From NCBI RefSeq assembly GCF_000972845.2, contig NC_040022.1:14854123-14918122 (forward strand): DNA of 64,000 bases, read 5' to 3'. A program made the translations under genes and the position numbers. Shown one piece after another: positions 41,602 to 53,700 of the stretch (the first letter of the stretch is position 1; every line of letters begins with the position of its first letter). The DNA comes from Larimichthys crocea (Eukaryota > Chordata > Actinopteri > Sciaenidae). Below the pieces are notes generated by a model. It had not been told where the DNA came from, did not search any database, and saw nothing but the letters and a program-made list of their open reading frames with translations.

Positions 41602-41641
41602 TAAACAATTATACAAATATATATATTTGTATAATTGTTTA
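41602..41641. repeat. Perfect 40-bp palindrome
   Basis: Bases 41602-41621 are followed without a loop by their exact reverse complement, 41622-41641. The centre is TATATATA-rich and the outer arm is TAAACAATTATAC. It sits 184 bp upstream of the TATA box of the next gene. It could extrude as a cruciform or bind a dimeric factor, or it may be the end product of a microsatellite rearrangement. Confidence 0.9.
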
Positions 41642-41684
41642 CCTTGGTCTTGATGTTTTTTTATGATGTAGCAACACTAAACCT

Positions 41685-41693
41685 TGACCTTGA
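41685..41693 (-). promoter_or_regulatory. NR5A (SF-1) / ERR-type binding site
   Basis: TGACCTTGA is the exact reverse complement of TCAAGGTCA, the extended half-site bound by SF-1/LRH-1 (NR5A) and oestrogen-related receptors. It lies 132 bp upstream of the TATA box at 41825. A 9-bp match is expected by chance in a window of this size, so occupancy is unproven. Confidence 0.35.
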
Positions 41694-41824
41694 CTATTAA
41701 TAGTTTTAGCTGCTATGGTCACCACTAGAACATTTTTATGTTACAGTCCAACCCCTTTCATCTCTTCCTGTCCTAAAGTCTTCTTTCTCCACCCACTGCT
41801 GGTTACCTGGTTAGACTGCAGGGC

Positions 41825-41832
41825 TATAAAAG
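41825..41832 (+). promoter_or_regulatory. TATA box of the zonadhesin-like gene
   Basis: TATAAAAG in a GC-flanked context (GGGC before, CC after) fits a strong TATA box. A start site about 25-30 bases downstream (near 41856) would leave a 5' untranslated leader of about 160 bases before the ATG at 42016, with no splice site required. It is the only good TATA element close to the signal-peptide exon. Confidence 0.65.
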
Positions 41833-42015
41833 CCTAAAACCTGCCGCTCTGAATTACACAAGAGGGTCTACACCTCTGTGCTGCGAGTTACAGGGCCACG
41901 TAATCTGTGTTTCCACTGAGAAGCTCAGTTACTGCTCATCATTCATTTTTCAACTCATCAAAGAGAGAATTAGCAACGGGAGAGCAGCTAAGAGGCTGCA
42001 GTTAAGGGATCAGCC

Positions 42016-43537
42016 ATGCTTGGAGGCATCCACACAGATTTGTTGGTCACAGTGACTCTACTCTTTCTAACTCAGACAGGGACTCAGTGCAGGTGGGTCT
42101 CAAGATAAATCAGCTTTCAAGTTATTTGAAATATTGTTTTACTTGTTACATTAATTTTGTGGAATTTAAATATGAATTTAAATACATTTTGATTTGTGTT
42201 AAAGTCAATCAGATATTTTATTAAGGACTCTGCTATCATTGCTTTCCTACTTTAGGGCTGAAAATGACTTTTCATCAGTTGTTTTACCAGACTGGAGGAC
42301 AAATTCAGGTAGGAAGTTATTTCATAATCGCTATAATTGCTTGATTTAAACAGACATAAACATTGATATACACACGCTTTCTTTTGTTTCATAGAATATG
42401 TTACACAGTGTTTCTATGACAGACACAACAATCAGTTTTGTGACTGGACAAGCAACCAACAAAGAACAGGTACAGAAAATAACATTAAATGTACAATTGT
42501 ACAGCGATGGATTTGATTAATGTCATGTCATTTTTTAAATCATCAAGTGAGGTTACAGTTCAGTTCAGGTATGAGTTCACGTTGACACTTAGAGATAACC
42601 TGAGTGGGGCAACCTTTAATTGTGTCCCACCCATTTGGAGGAGATTTGGAACATCGGTCCACAGTTCTGTTTTAATCTCCAGGCAGACTGTCCGTGCCTC
42701 CCTGCATGTTACTAATTGGTCTGAAGCAGGATAATAATCTTTTATAGCCTGGTGTTCTCCCGGGGGCAATCAAAGCAGAGAGTCTGCACTTAAGGTTCAA
42801 ATTTAGCACAAAACACTCAACAACAGCTATTTTGCATTTTATTATAATTGTGCCGCAACAGATGTACTTTTTGTTTTATTACAATAACAAAGACACGGGA
42901 ATGGTTTGCGGTTTCTGATGTGATTAAAATTATGATACAACATAAAAGCTCAATCCTAACCTGTGTAGCTATTTTTGTTGTGTGATTTAAAAAGAAGGGA
43001 GTAACAAGGTCATTGAATTTATATTTTAGAAAGAAAGTGTTAACATTGAAACTATTTAAAAATGACTTTGGTCACTTTCTATTATATGGATAAAAGCATG
43101 TAGTGTATTAACTTGTCTTATTGGCCTTTTCACCTCCAGAAGAAGTTACAGTGAATATTTTAGAAAGTGGTCCACTGGGGCTGGAGGGCAAGGCCTGTCT
43201 AGAGTTTTGGTACCTAGCCCCAGTTGCAGCTAAAGGGTCAGAACTCCGCATTCTGCTAAAAAGCAGCGTTGGTCTGGTGGAAATCTGGACATCACCTGCC
43301 CTCCCCAGGGATTCATGGAGACAAGTGTTTATTCCCTTGGATGTCAACGAACCAGGGACTCAGGTAAAACGGCATACTTCTAACTGAATTATATATTGGG
43401 GCATTAAAATATAGTATTATGTATATTGTAAATAGATAATCTGCTTTTATATCAGGTTGTATTCAAAGCAACTCGAGCAGTATCCGTGGAGGGACAGGTC
43501 ACATTTAACCGGATAGGTGTAAGAAGAGGATTGTGTG
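42016..43537 (+). other. Exons 1-5: signal peptide and first, shortened MAM domain
   Basis: Exons are 42016-42092, 42256-42308, 42395-42469, 43140-43363 and 43456-43537. The protein begins [20 protein letters not shown], a hydrophobic signal sequence with cleavage likely after about residue 24-26. Residues about 44-171 form a MAM-like domain: [13 protein letters not shown], then [10 protein letters not shown] and a [12 protein letters not shown] strand, ending in an [10 protein letters not shown] segment. It is about 127 residues, against 160 for the three later MAM domains, and lacks most of the usual first strands and the conserved VAIDDI phrase. It may still fold, but looks divergent. Confidence 0.8.
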
Positions 43538-46500
43538 GTAAATATAATTCATTCTTCTTTTACAATATTGAGAACAGCCTTCTTTTAGTCCCATCATTAC
43601 TAAAAAATTTAAACTCATACTGTGTTCAGGCACACATGGTGATTATGCAATACATAAACCATTATTGTTATAACACAAAATTGCAAAAGATCCTATATCA
43701 CAAGGCCCTACTAAAGCTTAAAGATGTAAAAGTCTTTATCGTCATTTATCATGTTTAATAAGTTCTCAAGGCAGTTAAAATGTTCTTCTGGTCAACTGAT
43801 CAATGATAAGTAAGAAAACATAAATCCAAGTAACACTGACATGAATAATAGATTGGGTAACTAAGACAATTAGGAATAGTCTACACAGTATTAAGATTGA
43901 ACACAGTAATTTATTAATGTTACCAATGAGTTATTTCTAGCCAAATGTGATGTGGTGAAATTATAAAGTGATTCTTTCACATCCCCCACAGGACACCAGT
44001 GTGACTCTAACACAGAGTTTTGGACAGATGAGTCCACCCACTGCTTCTGCTCTGTCAGCCAGCTCTCCTGCTCTGTCTCTCAGTGTCCTAAGGGCCAAAT
44101 CTGTGGTCCTCAGAGAGGAAGCTCCAGTGGGATTTCCGCCTCTGGGACATGCACTATACACAGCCACACAGACTGCAGCACTTTTGATGGAGTGCTGTTC
44201 CGCTTCATGGCCCCCTGCACCTACACACTGGCTAAGACCTGCTCATCCACCAAGGCCCTGCCCATGTTCAGTGTTGAGGTGGTCAATGAGCAGAACAGGA
44301 ACACATCTCTGCCAACCATTCAACAGGTCATTGTGGAGATTGGGGCCTTCAGAATGTCCCTGCTGGAAAGGCAGACACGTCGTGTTGTGGTGAGATACTT
44401 TAAAGTTAGATAGAAATTTAGAGCCACACATACTGTGGTCACATCTATAGCATGTGCCAATGTTTGAACATTACTTTCCTAAAGCTAAAATGTAAAAAAT
44501 GTAATGTAATGCCATTATACCACATTGTTCCATTTACAATGGGAAACCAGCTTTTGATGTTAGATTAATAAAAATTGTGTCAGATTTAAGGTACTGCCCA
44601 TTTTCCGTTGATGACAAAAAAGGAACATGTGATGCATAATTCCATTTTCATCAGCTTATAATCACCTGAAAATGTTGTGAAGATGTTTTGTTGTCTTAGA
44701 ATGAGCCTTTTGTATTTACATACATCACAGATCCTCGTCCATGGAGCCATGTTGAACCACCATGTTTCTACAAAAGTGGAGAATGGACAAACTAAACACT
44801 GGCCTTTCTCATTATCCATACATTTCATGGCCCTCATAGTTTCTCTTACACACTAGGATGAAGAGGGTGAGGCAAGGGGGTCACAATTAGCAACTGTACA
44901 ACTAGATGGCACTAAATCCTATATATATTATATATATATATATATTATATATATTATATTTACTCAGCTTGTCTATCTATTTTACTGAAGTTGTCTATCA
45001 AACATTATTAAAAAATAGAGTGGCTACGAAATATGGGTGTTCAACATGGTGGACGTTATTATTCCGTACAAAATAGCCAGTAAATAGACTGTCCTAATTC
45101 TTACACACTAGACTTGAAGGTATGTACAACTTCAATCTTTGAGCACCTTGCCATTGTGCTGTAATGAATCTTGAGCACTGTATGGACCAAGCAGTTGCCA
45201 TATCTGCAGACAACTCTACTGATAAGCTGAGTTTATCATTAAGTGGACAGTTTTGAGTTAAACGTTCTGGAATTCGTAGAGGACTTATTGGCCTTATCAG
45301 TTCTCAAAGATATATCTTTGCCCAGATAATTCAGCTTTTTACACAAACTGACAGATACAGTCAGTCCATACTGTTGATGGCTGCCGGTAAGGAAGTCTAA
45401 AACTTTTACTTTTACTGTTCTTCAGGTAAATGGGGTCTGGAAAAAGCTTCCACTGACACTCAGCAGTGGCAGTATCACCATCAAGAGCAACCCTGCTGCT
45501 GTTATATTGGGAACCAACTTTGGTCTTTCCATCTCATATGACAACGCTGGTGCTCTCAATGTCAACTTACCACCCAGTTATGCCAATCATGTCTGTGGCT
45601 TGTGTGGAAACTTTAACCACCTCAAAGAAGATGACTTCAGAATGCCTGATGGTACAAATGCCCCAAACGCTACAGTATTGGCTCAGAGCTGGCAGACTGG
45701 GCAATCCAACTCCTTCTGTGAAACCATTCTAGTACCTCATCAGTGTGACCCACTGGAGGAAGCTGAATATGCCAATGAGATGTACTGTGGAGGCCTCCTC
45801 TCTAGTACCGGGCCCTTTGCTGATTGCCTATCAGTTCTGGGGGCAGAGAGTTACTTCAGGGGCTGTGTGTCCGGCATGTGCTCTACTCATGGTGACCCAG
45901 TGGTGCTTTGTGAGACGTTAAAGGTCTATGCTGATATTTGCCAAGAGGCTGGTGTTGTCATACCCAAATGGAGGAACTCTACATTTTGCGGTATGTTACT
46001 TTATTGCTTCCTGCTTTCGTTTCTCTACCTCCTGTTATTAAAACAAGGGAAATAGTGGCAAATGATGACTGTAGTATTGCAATAACCGTTAAGGTCATGA
46101 TCTCTCATCTTTCTTTCCTTCCCAGCCCTTCAATGTGGTGAGAACAGCCACTATAACTCATGTTCTGATGGCTGTCCCGAAGTGTGCTCCAGCCTCGATA
46201 TAGTTGGCACCTGTGGAAACTGTGAAGAAAGATGTGAGTGTGACTCTGGCTTCAAACTCAGTGGGGGAAAGTGTGTCCCAGCAGAGGACTGTGGGTGCTG
46301 GTATAATGGAAAACACTATGAGGTAAGTGATGTAGATGGACAAGGGAATTATTTTATATTCACATATTCACTTCGACAATGCTAGAATTTATTTGCACAA
46401 CTTCCTTTTGCCTGCAGAGAGGAGATACTCTGTTGGAAGGAGAGTGTGTGCAGCAGTGCCAGTGCATGGGTAATAATAACATGCAGTGCACCACAATGCA

Positions 46501-47682
46501 ATGTGCAGACAATGAGGTTTGTAAGGTCAAGGATGGAGTCAGAGGTTGCTTCACTTTCAAACCCGCCATCTGCAGTGTGTATGGTGATCCACATTATATC
46601 ACCTTTGATGGGAGGGCTTATGATTTTCAAGGAGGGTGCAGTTACACACTGACTACCACATGTGGAGGAGAAAGCTCAGTCCAGTTCAGTGTGATTGGGC
46701 ACAACATGCATCATTCCCTTCAGAACTCCACCCGGTCCAAGCTGGAAGCCGTGACTCTTCATATCGACAATCTCGACATCACCCTGAAACAGACTGGATG
46801 GGTCGATGTAAGCATGAAAACTCTAATTCTCAACATATCAAATATTCCCAAATGCAACTCTTTTATAACATGTAACACATGCTGTTGTTTATGACTGTGG
46901 ATTTCCTCCAGTCCATGCAATCATCTCGTGAACTGCAAGTGGCACATTTGCAGTGCCACTGTATTATCTGCTGTAATTCATTAATGTCTGGCTTATGACT
47001 TTAGTATCAGCACACCCGTATTTATGGGAGTCAGTTATTACTCTGTGTCATCTGTTTTTAATCTTGGGATTACAAAAATGTTTTATATAAGATGTAAATA
47101 AACTCATTATAAATAAAGTATTGTCCTATCTTTAGGTAAATAATGTCCGTGTCCAGCTTCCCTATTCCACCAATGGTACATACGGCTTAATATGGCTCTA
47201 CATGAAGAGTAATTATATCATCTTGGAGTCGACCTTTGGCCTCAGAATAATGATAGATGGGCAGTACAGACTCTTCCTGAAGGTGGATGAGCGCTACAAG
47301 TATGAACTGTGTGGACTGTGTGGCACCTATTCTGGACAACAGGACGATGACTTTGTAACACCAGGAGGCCAAAATGCTACTGGGCCATTTGAGTTTGGTG
47401 ACAGCTGGATGGTGCCAGGAAATGATGAGTAAGTCATTTAACCAGACAGGTTGTTTGCACCCATTTATACAATACAAATTAAATCAATGTTGTAACATAT
47501 CAATACCTCCAAAAACAAAAAAAAACATTCAAGAGCAGGTTAAAACACATGTAACTATATTCCCATCAGGCTCAGCTGTTCTTGTGTTTACCATGTTAAT
47601 ATGCTAAACTAACATGACGTACATGGAAAAACAAGTGCTAAACCAGCATGTTAACACTGTCATGGTTAACATATTAGCATAC

Positions 47683-47715
<33 letters not shown>

Positions 47716-50700
47716 GCTCAAACCACCACTGTGCCAATGTGCAATATTTTTTTAAATATCTTCCGTGTGGAATGAGTAATGTGATTTATGAAGAGATATT
47801 AACGACAATTAATTACCCATTATCAGCTTATCAGCAGACAATCTCACATTCTGACTTGCCTGGTTGTTAAAGACTCATTCAGTAATAGATTATTAACTAT
47901 TATTACAACATATCTGGTCTTATTTTGTCGTGGCACAATATATCCAAATGTCAGTATCTTTATTTAAATGCTATGTTAAATATTTAAAATCTTTCTCCTC
48001 CAGGTGTACATCTCATCCAAATGATGTCAGACTCTGTGATAATGACGAGGAGAATGAGGCCTATCACACGTGCGACACACTGCTAAGCGATGCTTTCAGT
48101 CCCTGCCATGAACACATTCACCCAAGCATCTACCTCAACAGTTGTGTGTATGATTACTGTGCCACAAGCGGTGACCAACACACCCTATGTGAATCTCTGA
48201 AGTCCTATGCAGCAGCATGCCAGGTTGCAGGAGTAGAACTGAACCACTGGCAGACAGATACACCCTGTGGTGAGTGTGTGGGTCACTGGAGGATATGAAA
48301 TGATATTGGTTGTTATATATATATATATATATATATCTAATATATATATATTATATATATATATATATATATCTTCAGCTCTCTGTTCCTGCTTTTTATT
48401 TTTGTTTTGATTATGACACAGGATAGTCCCATCGCTTAGAGCCTACCTGAGTTATCCTTTTTTGTTTCTTTGTCCATTTTCTCATTGATAAAAAAAAAGT
48501 TAGAGAAATTTGGTGGTGTAGATGTGGAGGGGATGGCCCGTGGAATTTCTCAACGGGTACCACAAAGGCTAAGATGGTTCACTCATTCATTTTGAATTTT
48601 TTTGTTTCTTTGTTTGTTCGTTTGGTTTTTTGTTTTATTTTTGTCCCCATTTCAGCTGAGCCCCCAACTCCAACTCCAACTACAACTCCTACATCTCCAA
48701 CACCAGATCAGACTTGTAAGAGGATTCAGGGTTCTGAAGGTGTATTTGTTACTGGTCTGAACAATCGGTGGCATAAATTAATTTATAATTAATTATTCCA
48801 AAACCAAGTTATTTGACTATGCTTACCTCCAATAGCTACATTTACAGATGTTTAGTTTGTACATGTATTTGAATATATTTGAATAACCTTGGTGCAATTA
48901 TCTATAGATGTGATAAAATCATATTGTTGTGTATAATTAATTTAAATCAAATTACATTTTTTCATATTTCACATTGTAATGTTCCTACAGATAAATAGCA
49001 CATAATACTTCATCACCATTTCCATTGTGTTTATATGGTTTTCCTAGTCTGTCCCATGAATTGCAACTTTGAAAAAAATCTGTGCGGGTGGGAACAGCTC
49101 ATACAGGACAGTTTTGATTGGACAAGAACTTCAGGGCCCACGCCATCATACCAAACTGGCCCAGACCAAGACCACACCACTGGTGGTAAAACTCAACGTC
49201 GGGCCTTGATATCACATTTGTTGTCTTTCTGTGTTTTTTTTAAATTTCATTATTCATGTCTATTGTGTTATTTACAACGCTTCTCTAGATGGTTTCTACA
49301 TGTATATTGAGGGGAATAGTGTAACCCATGGAGATTCAGCCCGTCTGATGAGCTCAGCTTGCCATTATGACGGCCCACTCTGCCTGCACTTCTGGTACCA
49401 CATGTATGGCTCAGCTTCAGCCATGGCCCTCAACATCTACCTACTCAAAGACAATAAATCTACCAAGCTTTCGTCTGTGATGAACAACTATGGTCCAGAA
49501 TGGCATCCATTAGCAGTTGACATCACAGTGTCTGGTCCATTCCAAGTAAGTTCAATGCAATATTCTGACAATATACATATATAAGGTCTGAAATATTGTG
49601 GTTAAATGCTGAACACTATTTTTGCAAAGACTAATGGTCTTCTATGAGCATCTTTTGAATCAAGTGCACCATTATATTTTCCCATTCCCTCTTTCAGATT
49701 ATAGTGGAGGGAATTCGAGGCTCTAATGCTCAATCAGATGTGGCCATAGATGATATTTCCATCCACTTTGGCTCATGCTCAGGTGACATTCACATACATA
49801 TGCTGTATAACAACTTTAATTGTTGCATTTATGGTGAAAATAAATTAAGATCTCCAATTATGGCCATACCATATATCACAAAACAAACAAAGTCATTATT
49901 TACTTCCTTTAGGTAGGTTCCCTGGCCTGAATAGTGGAACTGAACTTCCTCCCACATCTACAGAAATCCTCCCTTTACATCCAGGTAAGTGCACAGGAAG
50001 TTATATTTTATGGGCCACTTGTTTTTGCAACAGAAAGCTGAAGTGTGGTTACAAATTAACTTTTGTTTCTAATAAATACTGAGCTGCAATTTTTAACAGT
50101 TAAGTTATAGATTGTCTAATTTTTTCGGGAAGTTACACAAGGGCTTTATAAATTTTTGCCAATGTTTCCATTCTAGTCTGCAATTTCGACTGCAGCTACG
50201 ACAGTGGCCTTTGTAGCTGGAATCAGATGGTGACAGATGCTTTTGACTGGACGTGGCAAAGTGGTTCCACACCTACCTTGATGACTGGGCCCTCTGCTGA
50301 CCACACTGGTGGTAATACACTTTTTCCCTATTCAATATAATAAGTGGTGACAGATAGCATAACTGTAGGGATAAAAACTGATTTACCATGGAGTATATCT
50401 GCTCATTTTGATCATTTCATTTTTTTCTAGATGGTCACTATCTTTACATCGAGGCCAGCGGTGTGACACATGGAGACACAGCTCGTCTCATCAGCTCCGA
50501 GTGTTTAGATTATGGTTCTCAGTGTCTGCAGTTTTGGTACCATATGTATGGTTCAGCCAATACAATGGGCATCAATGTCTATTTGCTCCAAAACACATTA
50601 GCCAATGATGTTTGGTCGAAAAGAAATGACCAAGGAAATGTATGGCAACTGGCTCAGGTGGACTTCACAACAACCGGAGCTTTCCAGGTCAGACACCTTC

Positions 50701-53700
50701 CACCAGACAGGGGGCCAGTAACTGCAGTGGTAGAATATTAACAATAAGAGACCTCTTACAAATAATAACACGTATATTGTTTTCCTAATTCAGATCATCA
50801 TTGAGGGGCGTAGAGGTTCCAACGAAGAGTCTGATGTGGCCATAGATGATGTAAAGCTTTATCGTGGTCGGTGCTCTGGTAAGAAACTTATACAAAAAAT
50901 GTGTGCCACTATACCTAAACATGTTGCTTATTTTAAGGCTATATAGATTGATAAAGTTTGAATTTTTTGTAATTATTAACCTTTCTTGCAGATCCGAGTG
51001 GTGTTGTAACAAGACCTCCTAAACCTGATGGAAACACCACAGCTCCTCCAAGTGTTTCTTTGCCAACTACTGCAGCTCCACTTACTACTCAGCCACCTGT
51101 AGCAAATGTCACCATTCCTCCAACAGTCGAAGCAACAACTGACCTAATTAACAGGGACAATGTCACTGAAACTCCTGATAACACACTACCACCACACTCA
51201 GGTACATTTCAATATTAAGTGTTTTTTGATTTCTGATTGACTGCATCACTGATCTCAAATCCATGTCTGACTGTAAACTGTAATCTTGAACAAGATCTAT
51301 ATTAGAGTCAAGTTCTTACTGATAAGTTTTCAGGAAGTTGCACAAGGGCACAGGGGTTATGTTAATTATTTGTAAATGTTTCCCTTCTAGTCTGCAATAT
51401 CGACTGTAACTTCGACAACAGCCTTTGTAACTGGAATCAGATGGTGACAGACGCTTTTGACTGGACATGGCAAAGTGGCTCGACTCCCACTATGATGACT
51501 GGCCCTTCTTCAGATCACACTACGGGAGGTAATAAGACTCAGACACAAACCAAGGAAAGATGATTTAGAACTGTCATAAAAAAAGAAAACATGCCTTGCC
51601 AGTTTGACGTCAGATAAAGTCACACTTATAAATGGTGGGAAATCCCATTGTTGTAGCAGTTCTTCCTTGTCAAACCAGAATGGTAGACTGACAGACGCTG
51701 TCAGGCCAAGAGTTCCTGATGTATTGTATTTCATCAAGCTAAGATAAACTATTTTCCTTTAGCCTTCTGTGAATTTGCCAGAAAAGCTGCTGCTTCTAAA
51801 TTAAGTATTTTTTTTTTTTTTGCGTGTTTACAGTGAGTTTCAGCTGCAATTGGACATGCCTTGAATGTGAAATTAATTGAGACATCATAAGAGAACACAT
51901 AAGACCACACACAACCTGCTGTTCATTATTTGCTTAACTTTTTTTTTCTTTTTTTTTGTACTAGTTGGCCATTATCTTTACATCGAAGCCAGCAGCGTGA
52001 CACATGGAGACACGGCCCGCCTCATCAGCTTGGATTGTTCACACACTGGTCATCAGTGTTTGCAGTTCTGGTACCATATGTACGGTTCAGCAGATACAAT
52101 GGGCATCAATGTCTACCTGTTCCAGGACAGAAAGGCCCTTGCTGTCTGGCAAAAGAGGAATGATCAAGGAAATAAATGGCATCTGGCTCAGGTGGACTTG
52201 ACAACAACTGGAGCTTTTCAGGTGAGTCACAAACCTAACCAAACAAACCAAATATTGTACTACCTGCAACAATAAAGTAGTGTAATTGGACCTAATTAAT
52301 CTGTATTAATTATGTCTAATTAATCTCTATGCAAACATTTATACCAATATTCAGTAGTAACCTGTGCACTTAATTTTAGATAATTTTTGAGGGGCGAAGA
52401 GGTTCCAACGATCAGTCTGATGTGGCCATAGATGATGTATTGCTTCATCACGGGCACTGCACAGGTAATTCTGTCCTTCTACTGACATTCCTACAGATAC
52501 ATGTACACACGTTGTTTCATAACTAAAAATTGATGCAACTTAATTCCAGGTACAGAGCTTCCTCCAGCAAGTAGCTCAACCCAACCACAAACATCAGCTT
52601 CACATCCACCATCAACAACTATCTTTACAACAATCACCACAACAACCACAACTCCAACTCCTTGTGATACACAAACACCAACTGTGACCCCAACAACAAG
52701 ACCACAACCCTCAACTACAGCTAGACCACAACCCCCAACTACAGCTAGACCACAACCCTCAACAACAGCTAGACCACAACCCCCAACTACAGCTAGACCA
52801 CACCCCCCAACTACAGCTAGACCACACCCCCCAACTACAGCTAGACCACAACCCCCAACTACAGCTAGACCACACCCCCCAACAACAGCTAGACCACAAC
52901 CCCCAACAACAGCTAGACCACAACCCCCAACTACAGCTAGACCACAACCCCCAACTACAGCTAGACCACAACCACCATCAACAACTATCTTTACAACAAT
53001 CACCACAACAACCACAACTCCAACTCCTTGTGATACACAAACACCAACAATAACCCCAACAACAAGACCACAACCCCCAACAACAGGTAGACCACAACCC
53101 CCAACAACAGGTAGACCACAACCCCCAACTACAGCTAGACCACAACCCCCAACAACAGCTAGACCACAACCCCCAACTACAGCTAGACCACAACCACCAA
53201 CAACAGCTAGACCACAACCCCCAACTACAGCTAGACCACAACCACCAACAACAGCTAAACCACAACCTACTACAAGCATTAAACCACATCCAACAACAGG
53301 TACGCCTCAGCCTACAACTACTGCAGCATCACAATCAACAACAGCTAGACCCCAACCACCAACTACACCTGAAACAAGTAAGTTATAAGTTAGCATTTCT
53401 CAAGAAATATAGACTAGGTTTTCAGTATGAGTTCAGATATTCTATCTACAGTACTCTATGAAAACTGAACATGTTCTGTTTAAAGGTAGCATTTATTAGG
53501 CTGTTTTTGTTTGCCATTTTAAGATTATGACTAAGAATATACCCTGTCCCTACCTTTCTGTGTCTCTCTCTAGCACTCCCTTGCCCACAGAACAGTCACT
53601 ATACCAATTGTATAACTGCCTGCAGCCCCACCTGTACATACCTGAATGGCCCACCAGGCTGCAGTAACAATGAGGATTGTATGCAAGGATGTGTATGCAA

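Noticed and set aside
52703..53260. CRISPR-like regular 24-bp repeats
   Set aside because: The repeats are contiguous, without unique spacers, code for an in-frame octapeptide, and lie in an animal gene exon.
52491..53279. 262-codon open frame on the minus strand (Gly/Val/Leu repeat)
   Set aside because: It is the antisense shadow of the PQPPTTAR repeat exon. The plus frame has matching splice sites and joins neighbouring exons in phase.
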